A stretch of 23,030 nt of DNA, taken from a virus. Below are positions 14,148 to 20,999 of this stretch, piece after piece. Under the pieces are notes generated by a model. It had not been told where the DNA came from. It saw only the letters and a list, made by a program, of their open reading frames with translations, and made no database searches. The stretch spans positions 1 through 23,030 of the IMG/VR virus record IMGVR_UViG_3300031964_000093; one strand, written 5' to 3'. Position 1 is the first letter of the stretch; every line of letters begins with the position of its first letter. Made by a program: the position numbers and the translations under genes.

Positions 14148-14336
14148 CTATCGTGGTTTGGTTTCCAGCTTTAGCAGGGCAACTCGCACTACACGCAGCT
14201 TGCGTCGAATCTTCACGCCGCGCAGAACTTCCTCTGCACGCTCGCGGTTCTTGAATATCGCAAACTGCCCATCAAAGGCTAGGTAATCGCCGTTCTTGTC
14301 TACGATGCCATGCGGCTCTATTTTCTCGCTGCTCAT
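14148..14336 (-). CDS. Small basic protein, 62 aa
   Basis: I chose the second in-frame ATG (14336, MSSEKIEPHGIVDKNGDYLA) because AAGGAG is 8 bases upstream, whereas the first ATG (14342) is only 2 bases from it. The product has a beta-like first half (YLAFDGQFAIFKNRERAEEV) and a strongly basic tail (KIRRKLRVVRVALLKLETK). It resembles short phage proteins carrying a display-then-modify beta-alpha unit, but no family is named. It lies between the deoxyribosyltransferase-like gene and the membrane protein in the leftward block. Confidence 0.6.
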   Translation of the reverse strand: MSSEKIEPHGIVDKNGDYLAFDGQFAIFKNRERAEEVLRGVKIRRKLRVVRVALLKLETKPR

Positions 14337-14353
14337 ACCCATTACTCCTTGCC

Positions 14354-14806
14354 TCAGCTACAGTCCACATTCAACCAAACCTCGATAGCGCTCCATCGCG
14401 TGGTTACGATATCTGCCATCTTCACCATGAGGTCAGGTTCTCGCGTTCCCGGAATGTATGCTGCGACGAGCCGGCCTGCACCTACCGCATACCCCATTTC
14501 CATGCTTGCACTTGGGCCGCACGGCATGACCATGATGCAGCAATCCGCACGCTTCAACGCATCCATATCTCGGTTGAACCCTTCGATGGCTAACGGATGC
14601 GAGAGTGCCGCGACATACTCTGCTGGCGTCCAGTTCTGCCAGTTGGGGTCGATGAACCTCCACCCAAAGCCACCCTCTCCCTCTGCCGCGCTCCAACCAT
14701 CCCCACCAGCCTTGAAGTCATAAACCTCATGTCCTAAACCACGAAGCTTTGCCACGACCTCTTGCTGGAATGTGTTGCGCCACGAACTAGCAACGTAAAT
14801 CTTCAT
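14354..14806 (-). CDS. Nucleoside 2-deoxyribosyltransferase-like protein
   Basis: The family cleaves or exchanges the glycosidic bond between a base and deoxyribose and shares its fold with some nucleotide-processing and phage-encoded enzymes. The 150-aa length is typical. It opens MKIYVASSWRN (the first strand and loop of the Rossmann-like fold). An acidic Asp-rich centre (NRDMDALKRADCCIMVMP) precedes GPSASMEMGYAVGAG (~residues 98-112), which matches the catalytic-Glu segment S-x-x-x-E-x-G-x-A. CAGGAG lies before the ATG. Next leftward is a 62-aa gene; to the right is the HTH regulator. Likely roles are nucleotide salvage, base modification or signal-nucleotide degradation, not distinguishable here. 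Confidence 0.75.
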   Translation of the reverse strand: MKIYVASSWRNTFQQEVVAKLRGLGHEVYDFKAGGDGWSAAEGEGGFGWRFIDPNWQNWTPAEYVAALSHPLAIEGFNRDMDALKRADCCIMVMPCGPSASMEMGYAVGAGRLVAAYIPGTREPDLMVKMADIVTTRWSAIEVWLNVDCS

Positions 14807-14837
14807 TCGTCTCCTGCTTTCTGGCTCTCGCCCTTGC

Positions 14838-14999
14838 TCACTTTACCTTTATGCCGAGTTTGTCTACCGTGCGCTTTGTTGCCCAGCCGCCCGCTAGGAG
14901 GTTGTAGAGCGTTTGTCGGGATACGCGCCGTTTCTTAGCAAGCGTCCGCAGACCACCTGCTTCCTTGATGAGTCGTTTTACCTGCGCTGATACTTCCAT
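14838..14999 (-). CDS. Small helix-turn-helix regulator, 53 aa (repressor candidate)
   Basis: The whole product is one DNA-binding unit: MEVSAQVKRLIKEAGGLRTL then AKKRRVSRQTLYNLLAGG, a clear helix-turn-helix with basic recognition helix, and a C-terminal TKRTVDKLGIKVK. I chose ATG 14999 rather than the longer frame. It is read leftward from the divergent switch region and its predicted transcript starts at about 15000, one base before the ATG, so no ribosome binding site is expected or seen. Position and size suggest it represses one or both promoters in 15007-15071. A recombination directionality or activator role is the alternative. Confidence 0.8.
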   Translation of the reverse strand: MEVSAQVKRLIKEAGGLRTLAKKRRVSRQTLYNLLAGGWATKRTVDKLGIKVK

Positions 15000-15006
15000 G
15001 AGCACA

Positions 15007-15035
15007 ACTGTAATTATTTTAGAGAAAGATGTCAA
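15007..15035 (-). promoter_or_regulatory. Leftward sigma-70 promoter of the HTH gene (leaderless)
   Basis: On the minus strand TTGACA (15035-15030), a 17-base spacer and TACAGT (15012-15007) form a good promoter. The predicted start is near 15000 and the ATG begins at 14999, so the mRNA would be leaderless or nearly so, as for the lambda cI transcript from PRM. The -35 box is one arm of the palindrome at 15029-15049. Confidence 0.65.
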
Positions 15036-15049
15036 GGGGGTATTGACAT
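15029..15049. promoter_or_regulatory. Palindrome joining two divergent -35 boxes (operator candidate)
   Basis: ATGTCAA (15029-15035), 7 bases, TTGACAT (15043-15049) is a perfect 7-base inverted repeat. The arms contain the leftward and rightward -35 boxes. A dimeric HTH protein bound here would cover both promoters. Alternatively the symmetry simply reflects two consensus -35 boxes set back to back. Confidence 0.55.
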
Positions 15050-15071
15050 GTCCAATCACATCGGCTAAATT
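15043..15071 (+). promoter_or_regulatory. Rightward sigma-70 promoter of the early operon
   Basis: Consensus TTGACA (15043-15048), a 17-base spacer and TAAATT (15066-15071). The predicted start is near 15078, giving a 34-base leader with AGGAG before the ATG at 15112. It should drive the plus-strand genes to the terminator at 22406-22433, since no intervening strong terminator was found. Confidence 0.8.
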
Positions 15072-15111
15072 GGGTACACGCTCAAGAACGACAGAGCACA
15101 GGAGATGACAC

Positions 15112-15357
15112 ATGGCACAAGAGTTGGATACTACCTATAAAGTCGTTAGGCGCGAGGGATGGTGGTCGGTATACCGTTTTCTTGGTGTCGAGCGTCAGAC
15201 GCAAATGTATTCAACCATGAACAAGATAAAGGCCGTTGCCGTCGCCGAATACCTGGCCGAGCGGGAATCTATCTGCTCATATTGCCACGGCAATGCTTAC
15301 TTGGAGCGCACTCCATGCCCTAAATGCGGAAGAAACAAACTGGTAGTTGCGGCCTAA
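15112..15357 (+). CDS. Zinc-ribbon protein, 81 aa, first gene of the early operon
   Basis: An N-terminal ~50-residue alpha/beta part (YKVVRREGWWSVYRFLGVER) leads to CSYCHGNAYLERTPCPKCGR, a four-cysteine zinc ribbon similar to DnaJ- and rubredoxin-type knuckles (CxxC...CxxC). It is the first gene after the rightward early promoter, with AGGAG before the ATG. An early gene of this type could be a regulator of host transcription or of the switch, which is inference. The family is not recognised by name. Confidence 0.7.
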   Translation: MAQELDTTYKVVRREGWWSVYRFLGVERQTQMYSTMNKIKAVAVAEYLAERESICSYCHGNAYLERTPCPKCGRNKLVVAA

Positions 15358-15417
15358 GCTGATTCACCCCCACCACTCAACCGTCTAGCGGAGTTGCTAG
15401 AAGAAAAAGGTCTTACG

Positions 15418-15561
15418 ATGAAGCACGGATATACATGCTCATGCGGATGGCAGTTGAAGCGGGTTGGCACGCGGCGCGGCTATGCTCAGGCTAAAGAACA
15501 GCACGCGAACTCCTGCGCCTTTCTGAAAAAGGAACTTGAGCGCTCAGGCAAGCGGGCATGA
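15418..15561 (+). CDS. 47-aa Cys/His micro-protein
   Basis: MKHGYTCSCGWQLKRVGTRR is followed by GYAQAKEQHANSCAF and a charged helix. The C-x-C...H-x3-C arrangement is a compact zinc-knuckle-like pattern. The next gene starts within its stop (ATGA at 15558-15561). The length escapes most gene callers, but the coupling supports translation. The function is unknown. Confidence 0.6.
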   Translation: MKHGYTCSCGWQLKRVGTRRGYAQAKEQHANSCAFLKKELERSGKRA

Positions 15562-15692
15562 CCTACGACGCTACCGCGCTCCTCGCCATCTACGTTTTCC
15601 TAGCCATACCTGCGTTCCTTGCGGCAATAGGTATTACTCACTGGCTGGTTGAGTTTGTAATGTTTGCAGCACACCTTTGGAGGACACGATAA
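15558..15692 (+). CDS. 44-aa single-pass membrane peptide
   Basis: The product MTYDATALLAIYVFLAIPAF continues LAAIGITHWLVEFVMFAAHL and ends WRTR. Almost all of it is hydrophobic, with one or two membrane helices and a basic end. It is coupled on both sides: ATGA with the 47-aa gene and one shared base (TAATG) with the 186-aa gene. Early phage membrane peptides can act on the host envelope or in superinfection exclusion; nothing more specific can be said. Confidence 0.6.
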   Translation: MTYDATALLAIYVFLAIPAFLAAIGITHWLVEFVMFAAHLWRTR

Positions 15693-16252
15693 TGCCAAGA
15701 GTTACTAATCACATCAGTCAGGGACGCGCCGCAGGGGTAGTAAAGTGCTGCCGTTGCGCTAATCCCATCGTCAAGGGTGAGCGGTACTACCAGTGGGCTA
15801 TCAAGGCCCAGCGCGGCGGTACGGTCTATCGCCAGCACGAAAGCCACGGTCGCCCAAAGCAGAGCCAGTTGACCCACTCGAAGATGTCAGGCGTATATGC
15901 AGCCATCGAAGGCGCGGAGGAAGCTATTCAAGCGGCGGGTTGCTGCGCGGATGTAGCGGAAGCTCTGCGGTCGGCGGCAAATGATATCGAGAGCGTCCGC
16001 GACGAGTATCAGGAATCGCTCGACAATATGCCCGAAGGCTTGCAGCAAGGCGATACGGGCCAGCAAATTGAAGAGCGCGTTTCCAACCTTGACGATTTTG
16101 TTAGCACCCTCAATGATGCTGCCGACGAGTGCGAAGGCATGGAAGAGGAACCAGAAGAGCCAGCGGAAGGCGAAGAGGCCGAAGAATCTGACGGCGGTCT
16201 GGAAGCTGCTCAGGAACGCGCAAACGAAGCTCTCGGCGAAATGAACGCCTAA
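15692..16252 (+). CDS. Acidic phage protein with N-terminal zinc knuckle, 186 aa
   Basis: The start MPRVTNHISQGRAAG at 15692 is preferred: TGGAGG lies 9 bases upstream and it overlaps the previous stop. Residues ~18-33 (KCCRCANPIVKGERYY) form a CxxC knuckle. Next come a basic segment and QLTHSKMSGVYAAIEGAEEA, and then a helical coiled-coil region. The last ~45 residues are a strongly acidic tail (EEEPEEPAEGEEAEES). This zinc knuckle, STSKMS-like segment and long acidic helix recur in many tailed-phage early regions. The function is not known to me. Confidence 0.65.
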   Translation: MPRVTNHISQGRAAGVVKCCRCANPIVKGERYYQWAIKAQRGGTVYRQHESHGRPKQSQLTHSKMSGVYAAIEGAEEAIQAAGCCADVAEALRSAANDIESVRDEYQESLDNMPEGLQQGDTGQQIEERVSNLDDFVSTLNDAADECEGMEEEPEEPAEGEEAEESDGGLEAAQERANEALGEMNA

Positions 16253-16281
16253 CCCTCCACCCTCTACCAAGGAGCAATACA

Positions 16282-16347
16282 GTGCCAGAAAACACGCAAA
16301 TTGAGCGCGCAGCAACCACGCCGATGGACAAGGAGAAATCAATATGA
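16282..16347 (+). CDS. 21-codon micro-ORF leading into the SSB-like gene
   Basis: A GTG start (16282) with AAGGAG upstream reads 21 codons (MPENTQIERAATTPMDKEKS then I) and stops at TGA overlapping the next ATG (ATGA). It could be a translated leader that couples or regulates the SSB-like gene. It may also be chance. Confidence 0.35.
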   Translation: MPENTQIERAATTPMDKEKSI

Positions 16348-17126
16348 GCCTCAGTAATCCGCATGAAAATGGTCAGCCCAACCCTGCTACTCGCTGGTTT
16401 GAATGGAACGGTGAGCATGGCGCAATCAGCTACTACGACAAGGACGCGAAGAAGAGCATTGAGGTTCCGATGCCGTTCACGTTCATCCTGCTTGACGAGC
16501 TTGGGAGTGTGCGCGGATGGCACGATGCAAGCTCATCCGGCATCTACTCCAACGAAGTCAAGGACACCCGCCAGGACACTTTGGTTGTCAAAGCCTTCAA
16601 GGGTGGAACTCTCGTGGAAGGTCTGTACCGGGATATCAAAGACCGCATCAACACGCTCGGCGGATCGTTTCACGCCAACTGCTACATCGCGTTCAAGAGC
16701 CAGGCCGGCGAACTTCTGATTGGTGCGATTCGCTTCAAGGGTGCGACCCTCGGCGCATGGATGGATTTCCGCAAAGACAACCGCAAAGACTTCTACAAAA
16801 AAGCTATCAAGATGGATGGCTTTGTCGAGGGAAAGAAGGGCCGGATCGTGTATCGTGTCCCGAAGTTCTCGATGCTTGATATTTCCCCAGAATCAATCGC
16901 TCTGGCCATCGAACTGGACAAGACCTTGCAGGAGTTTCTGAGCGGCTATCTTTCCCGAAACAAGCAAGACCAAGCAGAGCAGGTTGCCCCGAAGCATGAA
17001 GGCTCTCACGCTGATTCCGACCAGTCACCCGACGATGCCTACGAAGAAGAGCAATCACAAGAGCAGCCGCCCGTTGATTCTTACGACAACCAGACTCTCA
17101 TCACAGACGACGACATCCCCTTCTAA
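16344..17126 (+). CDS. SSB-like phage protein with canonical DDDIPF tail
   Basis: The 260-aa protein opens with MSLSNPHENGQPNPATRWFE and contains EWNGEHGAISYYDKDAKKS and LLIGAIRFKGATLGAWMDF, segments of a phage family usually placed next to recombination genes. Residues ~195-250 are a disordered, Gln/Asp/Glu-rich linker. The last residues are DDDIPF, identical to the C-terminal peptide of bacterial single-stranded DNA-binding protein, which docks host partners such as RecO, RecQ, exonuclease I and primase. It is coupled to the following nuclease (TAATG). The body is not an obvious OB fold, so single-strand binding is inferred. Confidence 0.75.
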   Translation: MSLSNPHENGQPNPATRWFEWNGEHGAISYYDKDAKKSIEVPMPFTFILLDELGSVRGWHDASSSGIYSNEVKDTRQDTLVVKAFKGGTLVEGLYRDIKDRINTLGGSFHANCYIAFKSQAGELLIGAIRFKGATLGAWMDFRKDNRKDFYKKAIKMDGFVEGKKGRIVYRVPKFSMLDISPESIALAIELDKTLQEFLSGYLSRNKQDQAEQVAPKHEGSHADSDQSPDDAYEEEQSQEQPPVDSYDNQTLITDDDIPF

Positions 17127-17827
17127 TGCTTATTCCTCACACATTCTCGCGCCAAGGACACGCTTACCGCGTCAAGGGTAATTATGTTCTGTCTACGTCG
17201 GACATCCTCTCACTCAACGCCTTGTGCTTGTTTGAGGGGGTTCCGGCAGAGATTCTGGAAGCCGCTGCAAAGCGTGGGCAGATGGTGCATGAAACTATCC
17301 AGTGCATTGAGGAAGGTGTTTCACTTCCCCCGCGCACAAAAGAAGCGCAGGAAAGGGTTGTCTCCTACCTGCGATGGAAAGAGAAGACTGGGTTTCAAGT
17401 ATGCGGGCCTATCGAACGAAGCGTAGTTTATGACCACCTTGGCAGTGGAACTTTGGTAGGTGGAACGCCCGACCTGATTGGCAGAATCGGTAACGATATC
17501 TGGGTTGTCGATCTAAAGACGTGTGCAAGGCAGTCAGGCAAAGCAAGGCAAATGAAGATGCTCGAATGGCGACTGCAAACACAGAGCTACTTTGAAGCAT
17601 TGCAGGAAGACGAACCGCTCTGGAAATCACTGGGCAAGGATGCGAAGCAGATGCGCCGCGCAATTTTGCACCTGCACCCTCAGTGTGGAATCGAGAAGCG
17701 CGGCGAAAAGAGATTGGGCTACGAGTGGAATCCTTTCGAGGTTGACGACTCACACAATTGGGATGCTGCGGTAAAGATGGCAGCTCTAAAACTTTCAAAC
17801 GGTCACAAGACACCTGATAGGAGATAA
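17126..17827 (+). CDS. PD-(D/E)XK nuclease of RecB/Cas4 type
   Basis: The 233-aa protein carries the full set of motifs: RGQMVHE (His55), GGTPD (Asp116), VVDLKTC (Asp129, Lys131) and QTQSYFEAL (Gln151 to Tyr155, the QxxxY motif). This is the RecB-family nuclease signature shared with Cas4 and phage exonucleases. It likely degrades one strand of a DNA end to load a recombinase or SSB. The start shares a base with the SSB-like gene stop. No helicase is fused. The four-cysteine iron-sulphur cluster of Cas4 is not evident (Cys34, 60, 93, 133 and 187 are scattered). A recombination nuclease is the best call. Confidence 0.85.
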   Translation: MLIPHTFSRQGHAYRVKGNYVLSTSDILSLNALCLFEGVPAEILEAAAKRGQMVHETIQCIEEGVSLPPRTKEAQERVVSYLRWKEKTGFQVCGPIERSVVYDHLGSGTLVGGTPDLIGRIGNDIWVVDLKTCARQSGKARQMKMLEWRLQTQSYFEALQEDEPLWKSLGKDAKQMRRAILHLHPQCGIEKRGEKRLGYEWNPFEVDDSHNWDAAVKMAALKLSNGHKTPDRR

Positions 17828-17895
17828 GTATGCCAGGGAAAAGTCGAGATAATTGACCGCATTTTTTGAAATTCAACCAAAGAGGAGATAAGACG

Positions 17896-18987
17896 ATGGA
17901 GCAGGAAACAGGACTAGCGATTATTCAGAGCATCACCGCAGTTGAGCTTTTCAAGCCCGGCGCCGCCGATGACATTTTGGCCCGCATTGAAGCTGAGGTT
18001 CGCGCTACCCCGAAAGACATCAGCACCGAAAAGGGCCGTGATGCTATCAAGAAGCTATGCACTAAAATCACAAGCTCTAAGGGGTTTGTGGAAGAACAGC
18101 GCGTCGGCCTTGTTTCGGAAGAGAAGAAGAAACTAGCTTTGGTTGACGCGGAAGGCAAGAAGTACCGCGACCGCTTCGATGCACTCAAGCAAGAAGCGCG
18201 TAAGCCTCTCACGGACTGGGAGAACGCCGAGAAAGACCGTGTGGCTAACCATGAAGCGAACATCACTGCGATGGAGACTGCCGGCACTCTGGACTTCGGT
18301 GCAACCATTGCCGAGATTCAGGAGCGTATCCGCATTGTCTCCCTTGTAGACCTAACCACTTTTCAGGAATTCACCGAGCGCGGTACGTCCACCAAAGCGA
18401 GCGTTCTATCTGCCCTCGAAACTAAGCTGAAGATTGCTGAGAAGCAAGAGGCTGACCGTATCGAGATGGAAGCGATGCGGGCTGAGAAGGAAGCGCGGGA
18501 AAAGAAAGACCGCGAGGAACAGATTGCACGAGAGGCGCGAGAGAAGGCCCAACGCGAGGCAGAAGTAGAGCGCCAGCGTGTAGAGCAGGAGAAGTTCCAG
18601 GCTGAAGCCCGCGTAAAGCAGGTAGAGGCAGAGAAGGCCGCTGCCATTGAAAAGGCCAAGAAGGATGCTGAGGAAGCCGAGAAGCGCCATGCTGAGGCTA
18701 CCAAGGCCGCTCAGGAGCGTGCAGAGCGTGAGGCCAAGGAAGCAGCCGAGCGTGCCGAGAAAGCCCGCTTACAGGCCATTGCGGACGAGCAGAAGCGCAT
18801 TGCTGACCAGAAAGCAAGGGAAGCGGCTGAAACGAAGGCGCGAGAGAAGGACAAAGAGCATAAAAAGACCATCAACAATGCTGCTGTGGCCGCTCTTGTT
18901 GAAGCCGGACTCACAGAAGCACAGGCCAAGGTTGCTATTTCTGCAATCGCAAAGGGAAACATTCCCGCTGTAAAAATCTCGTATTAG
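17896..18987 (+). CDS. Long coiled-coil phage protein (TolA-like composition), 363 aa
   Basis: I chose MEQETGLAIIQSITAVELFK at 17896: AGAGGAG lies 9 bases upstream. Residues 1-170 form a conserved region (ILARIEAEVRATPKDISTEK, RDAIKKLCTKITSSKGF, DALKQEARKPLTDWENAEKD) seen in many phage proteins next to recombination genes. Residues ~185-325 are an uninterrupted charged helix of E/A/K/R/Q heptads, as in TolA. A short C-terminal domain (AAVAALVEAGLTEAQAKVAI) follows. It follows the nuclease and SSB-like genes, so a structural or accessory role in DNA metabolism is plausible. Automated annotation as TolA is probably misleading. Confidence 0.7.
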   Translation: MEQETGLAIIQSITAVELFKPGAADDILARIEAEVRATPKDISTEKGRDAIKKLCTKITSSKGFVEEQRVGLVSEEKKKLALVDAEGKKYRDRFDALKQEARKPLTDWENAEKDRVANHEANITAMETAGTLDFGATIAEIQERIRIVSLVDLTTFQEFTERGTSTKASVLSALETKLKIAEKQEADRIEMEAMRAEKEAREKKDREEQIAREAREKAQREAEVERQRVEQEKFQAEARVKQVEAEKAAAIEKAKKDAEEAEKRHAEATKAAQERAEREAKEAAERAEKARLQAIADEQKRIADQKAREAAETKAREKDKEHKKTINNAAVAALVEAGLTEAQAKVAISAIAKGNIPAVKISY

Positions 18988-18995
18988 GAGCGATC

Positions 18996-19061
18996 ATGCT
19001 GGACTATCTTGATTGGTTGGAAGCAAGCGGATTTTATGAAGATGAGTGGAGCGAACCGTAA
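18996..19061 (+). CDS. 21-aa micro-ORF
   Basis: MLDYLDWLEASGFYEDEWSE is followed by P and TAA, with AGGAG upstream and an overlapping next start (TAATG). The acidic, aromatic helix could be a small protein. The length makes this provisional; coupling is the main support. Confidence 0.4.
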   Translation: MLDYLDWLEASGFYEDEWSEP

Positions 19062-19165
19062 TGGACATGCTGCTCAGTATCCCTTGGTGGGACATAGGAG
19101 TCTCGCTCATCATCATCGTGTGCGGTTGGTGGTATGACCGCGAACCTCGTAGAGACGAAGACTAA
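19061..19165 (+). CDS. 34-aa membrane micro-protein
   Basis: MDMLLSIPWWDIGVSLIIIV continues with CGWWYDREPRRDED. One membrane helix is flanked by tryptophans, with an acidic/basic cytoplasmic end. The start overlaps the previous stop (TAATG). It resembles small membrane peptides encoded in phage early operons. The function is unknown. Confidence 0.5.
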   Translation: MDMLLSIPWWDIGVSLIIIVCGWWYDREPRRDED

Positions 19166-19173
19166 GGAGATTT

Positions 19174-19305
19174 ATGTATCTCTTTCGCAAGGAAGTATGT
19201 ACTGAGCCGATGGTTGGAATTGTCCACCACTGCGCAATCATGGCCGCGCTCACGAATGGCTGGCCCTACACGTTTATCTCGGAGGCCAGCAATGAACCTT
19301 CCTGA
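19174..19305 (+). CDS. 43-aa micro-protein
   Basis: MYLFRKEVCTEPMVGIVHHC continues with AIMAALTNGWPYTFISE and a short polar end. AAGGAG sits 5 bases before the ATG, and the 3' end overlaps the next gene. It contains Cys9, His18, His19 and Cys20, possibly a metal site. No family is known. Confidence 0.5.
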   Translation: MYLFRKEVCTEPMVGIVHHCAIMAALTNGWPYTFISEASNEPS

Positions 19306-19411
19306 CAATCCCGCAAACGACCCAGAAGACCCAATGTACGACGATGCCGAGCGCGAGATTCAAGAGCGCGAAGACCAGGAACTCAACCGCAGCAATCCCG
19401 AATACGAATAG
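19292..19411 (+). CDS. 39-aa acidic micro-protein
   Basis: MNLPDNPANDPEDPMYDDAE is followed by a helix of R/E/Q/D. GGAGG lies 7 bases before the ATG at 19292, which is why I prefer this start to a longer frame. The product is strongly acidic and disordered, resembling DNA-mimic or host-inhibitor micro-proteins only in charge. Confidence 0.5.
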   Translation: MNLPDNPANDPEDPMYDDAEREIQEREDQELNRSNPEYE

Positions 19412-19419
19412 AGGACACC

Positions 19420-19797
19420 ATGCCAGCCAAGTCACAAGCGCCCCAGAATGAATCGGATAGCAGTTCCGACACCAGCAATACGAGTTTTCGCATGACTGGA
19501 ATGATGTTTTTCCTCGTCGCCTGGATCTCGACTCTTGTCTTGAGTGCCAATCGCTCCTATGTTTATCACTCGCCGTCCCGCAAGTTTTTCTATGAGAACA
19601 GTCTTGCTTATCACGAAACCATATTCCTCAAAGACGCTACTTGGCCCTGCGGGGACATAAGGAAGTGGAAGCCTTATCACTACGAGGTAAGCGATTACAC
19701 GGTAACTTTGGAGGATGGCATATCGGATAATGAAGCGCCGCATTTCCAGAGCCTATCCGCAGCAGAGCAGTTTCTCGCGCAACACGGATGCAAGTAA
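19420..19797 (+). CDS. Single-pass membrane protein, 125 aa
   Basis: A Ser/Asn-rich cytoplasmic tail (residues 1-24) leads to one transmembrane helix (MTGMMFFLVAWISTLVLSAN, ~25-44) and an ~80-residue outer domain with two Cys (~77 and ~124) that could form a disulfide. The Tyr/His-rich domain (WKPYHYEVSDYTVTLEDG) is beta-like. Its place among micro-genes suggests an accessory role at the host membrane, such as exclusion of other phages, but this is inference only. Confidence 0.6.
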   Translation: MPAKSQAPQNESDSSSDTSNTSFRMTGMMFFLVAWISTLVLSANRSYVYHSPSRKFFYENSLAYHETIFLKDATWPCGDIRKWKPYHYEVSDYTVTLEDGISDNEAPHFQSLSAAEQFLAQHGCK

Positions 19798-19825
19798 GGC
19801 TGTACCCCAAAAGGAGCAAAAGTAG

Positions 19826-20449
19826 ATGAGCAACCAAAATGTCAAGCTCATGAGGATTGACGGCCCCGGCCCATATTGCATGGACGGTGGGGTTTGTCAT
19901 CACAAGTTGGTATTAGACCACCTTTGCGGAGTTAGGCACTGCGCTCACGATACCCAATGGGACATCGTCGGGCCGGACGGTGCGGCGCTAGGACAAAGCT
20001 GGGGCGACCATGCCTTCGTATCCGACCTCTGCGACGAATTGAACGATGCCTACGCAAAGGGGCGTGCCTCTCTAGTAGGAGGCCCGCAGGATGAGTTGCC
20101 GCCTTTGGATGAAAATACGATGCGCGGCCCTGCATGGCAGGCGTTGTATGACCGCTTCAACGAGTTGCCCGTTCCGCAAGAGCGCGTGTGGGAAATTCAG
20201 GCAGATTTGACCAGCGCCCTATCCCAACTCCGTCAGCGAGCCGCCCACGAAGCGCTGTACATGGCACGGTGTAAGAAAGCTGAGTCAGCTCTAGCAGCCG
20301 CAAGGGATGAGATTGCCATTGTGCGCAAAACAAATATGAGTGTCCAGCGAGAATCCATTCGCAACTTTGAGCGAGCGGAAAGGGGCGATGCTGAGATTCA
20401 AGAACTGCGCACGGCCCTGCGGGTTCAGGAGAAGGATGGAAAACAGTGA
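19826..20449 (+). CDS. Unknown 207-aa protein with Cys/His N-terminus and coiled-coil C-terminus
   Basis: Residues 1-45 hold a Cys/His cluster (PYCMDGGVCHHK, HLCGVRHCAH) compatible with zinc binding. The middle (VGPDGAALGQSWGDHAFVSD, then LCDELNDAYAKGRA) resembles the short 'displayed argument and time stamp' unit found in small phage proteins. The C-terminal ~80 residues are helical coiled coil (AAHEALYMARCKKAESALAA). An AAAGGAGC site precedes the ATG. The end overlaps a GTG-start gene (GTGA). Confidence 0.6.
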   Translation: MSNQNVKLMRIDGPGPYCMDGGVCHHKLVLDHLCGVRHCAHDTQWDIVGPDGAALGQSWGDHAFVSDLCDELNDAYAKGRASLVGGPQDELPPLDENTMRGPAWQALYDRFNELPVPQERVWEIQADLTSALSQLRQRAAHEALYMARCKKAESALAAARDEIAIVRKTNMSVQRESIRNFERAERGDAEIQELRTALRVQEKDGKQ

Positions 20450-20628
20450 AGCGCAAAGTTCTTTCGATGAGGTTTTATCGGGTTAGGTGTAAGCCGGGTT
20501 ATGGGTCGGTGATGATGGAGTTGGAGTGCGGCCACACGCTCGGACGCAAGCAGAGCGAGGCTAAGAATGTCGTGCCTGGCGTTTCGATGGTCACTTGCAG
20601 GCAATGCGAACCACAGGAGAAGCGATGA
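20446..20628 (+). CDS. 60-aa zinc-knuckle protein
   Basis: The GTG start (20446) overlaps the previous stop. MRFYRVRCKPGYGSV at 20467 is an alternative start. The pattern ELECGHTLGRKQSEAKN followed by MVTCRQC gives C-x-H...CxxC, a typical 'H-x2-C-type' phage zinc knuckle. The next gene begins within its stop (ATGA). Confidence 0.6.
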   Translation: MKRKVLSMRFYRVRCKPGYGSVMMELECGHTLGRKQSEAKNVVPGVSMVTCRQCEPQEKR

Positions 20629-20987
20629 GCGAGCCTACACCTCAGCACTCAAAATGGGTACGCATGACCGAACCAGAATTACGCACACTCGTCGAGCAAT
20701 TGGAAGAACTCGTTGCCGCCGCTAACCTGCGAGCAGACCAAGCAGAAGAACATGCTGACAGGTTAGGCGCGCGCGTCGATCAACTGCAAGCGGAAGTCGA
20801 TACGCTCAACTTCAAAGCGAAGGCAGCTTCCCCAGCCCTATGCTTCCAAAGGGCGCTTGAGGCGGTGTGTGCGCTTGACCGTGAGGACAATCGCTTCAAG
20901 CAATCGCTCTATGCGGATTGCGAGCAAGCTATCCAGCGTTTGATTGACAGCACCAAGCCAGCAGATACTTTGCTCTGCTCGGATTGA
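20625..20987 (+). CDS. Coiled-coil protein, 120 aa
   Basis: The start MSEPTPQHSKWVRMTEPELR at 20625 has CAGGAG upstream and overlaps the prior stop (ATGA). Residues ~20-75 form a strong heptad coiled coil (LRTLVEQLEELVAAANLRAD), and a second helical part ends LDREDNRFKQSLYADCEQAI. Early operon phage proteins of this layout are common and unassigned. Confidence 0.6.
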   Translation: MSEPTPQHSKWVRMTEPELRTLVEQLEELVAAANLRADQAEEHADRLGARVDQLQAEVDTLNFKAKAASPALCFQRALEAVCALDREDNRFKQSLYADCEQAIQRLIDSTKPADTLLCSD

Positions 20988-20999
20988 TAGAGGAGCGAA

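Noticed and set aside
17830-17856. A micro-ORF (MPGKSRDN) between the nuclease and the coiled-coil gene.
   Set aside because: Only eight codons, with no coupling to the next gene.
18363-18704. Ser/Ala/Phe-rich minus-strand ORFs opposite the coiled-coil gene.
   Set aside because: Antisense of heptad E/A/K/R codons; no start signals.
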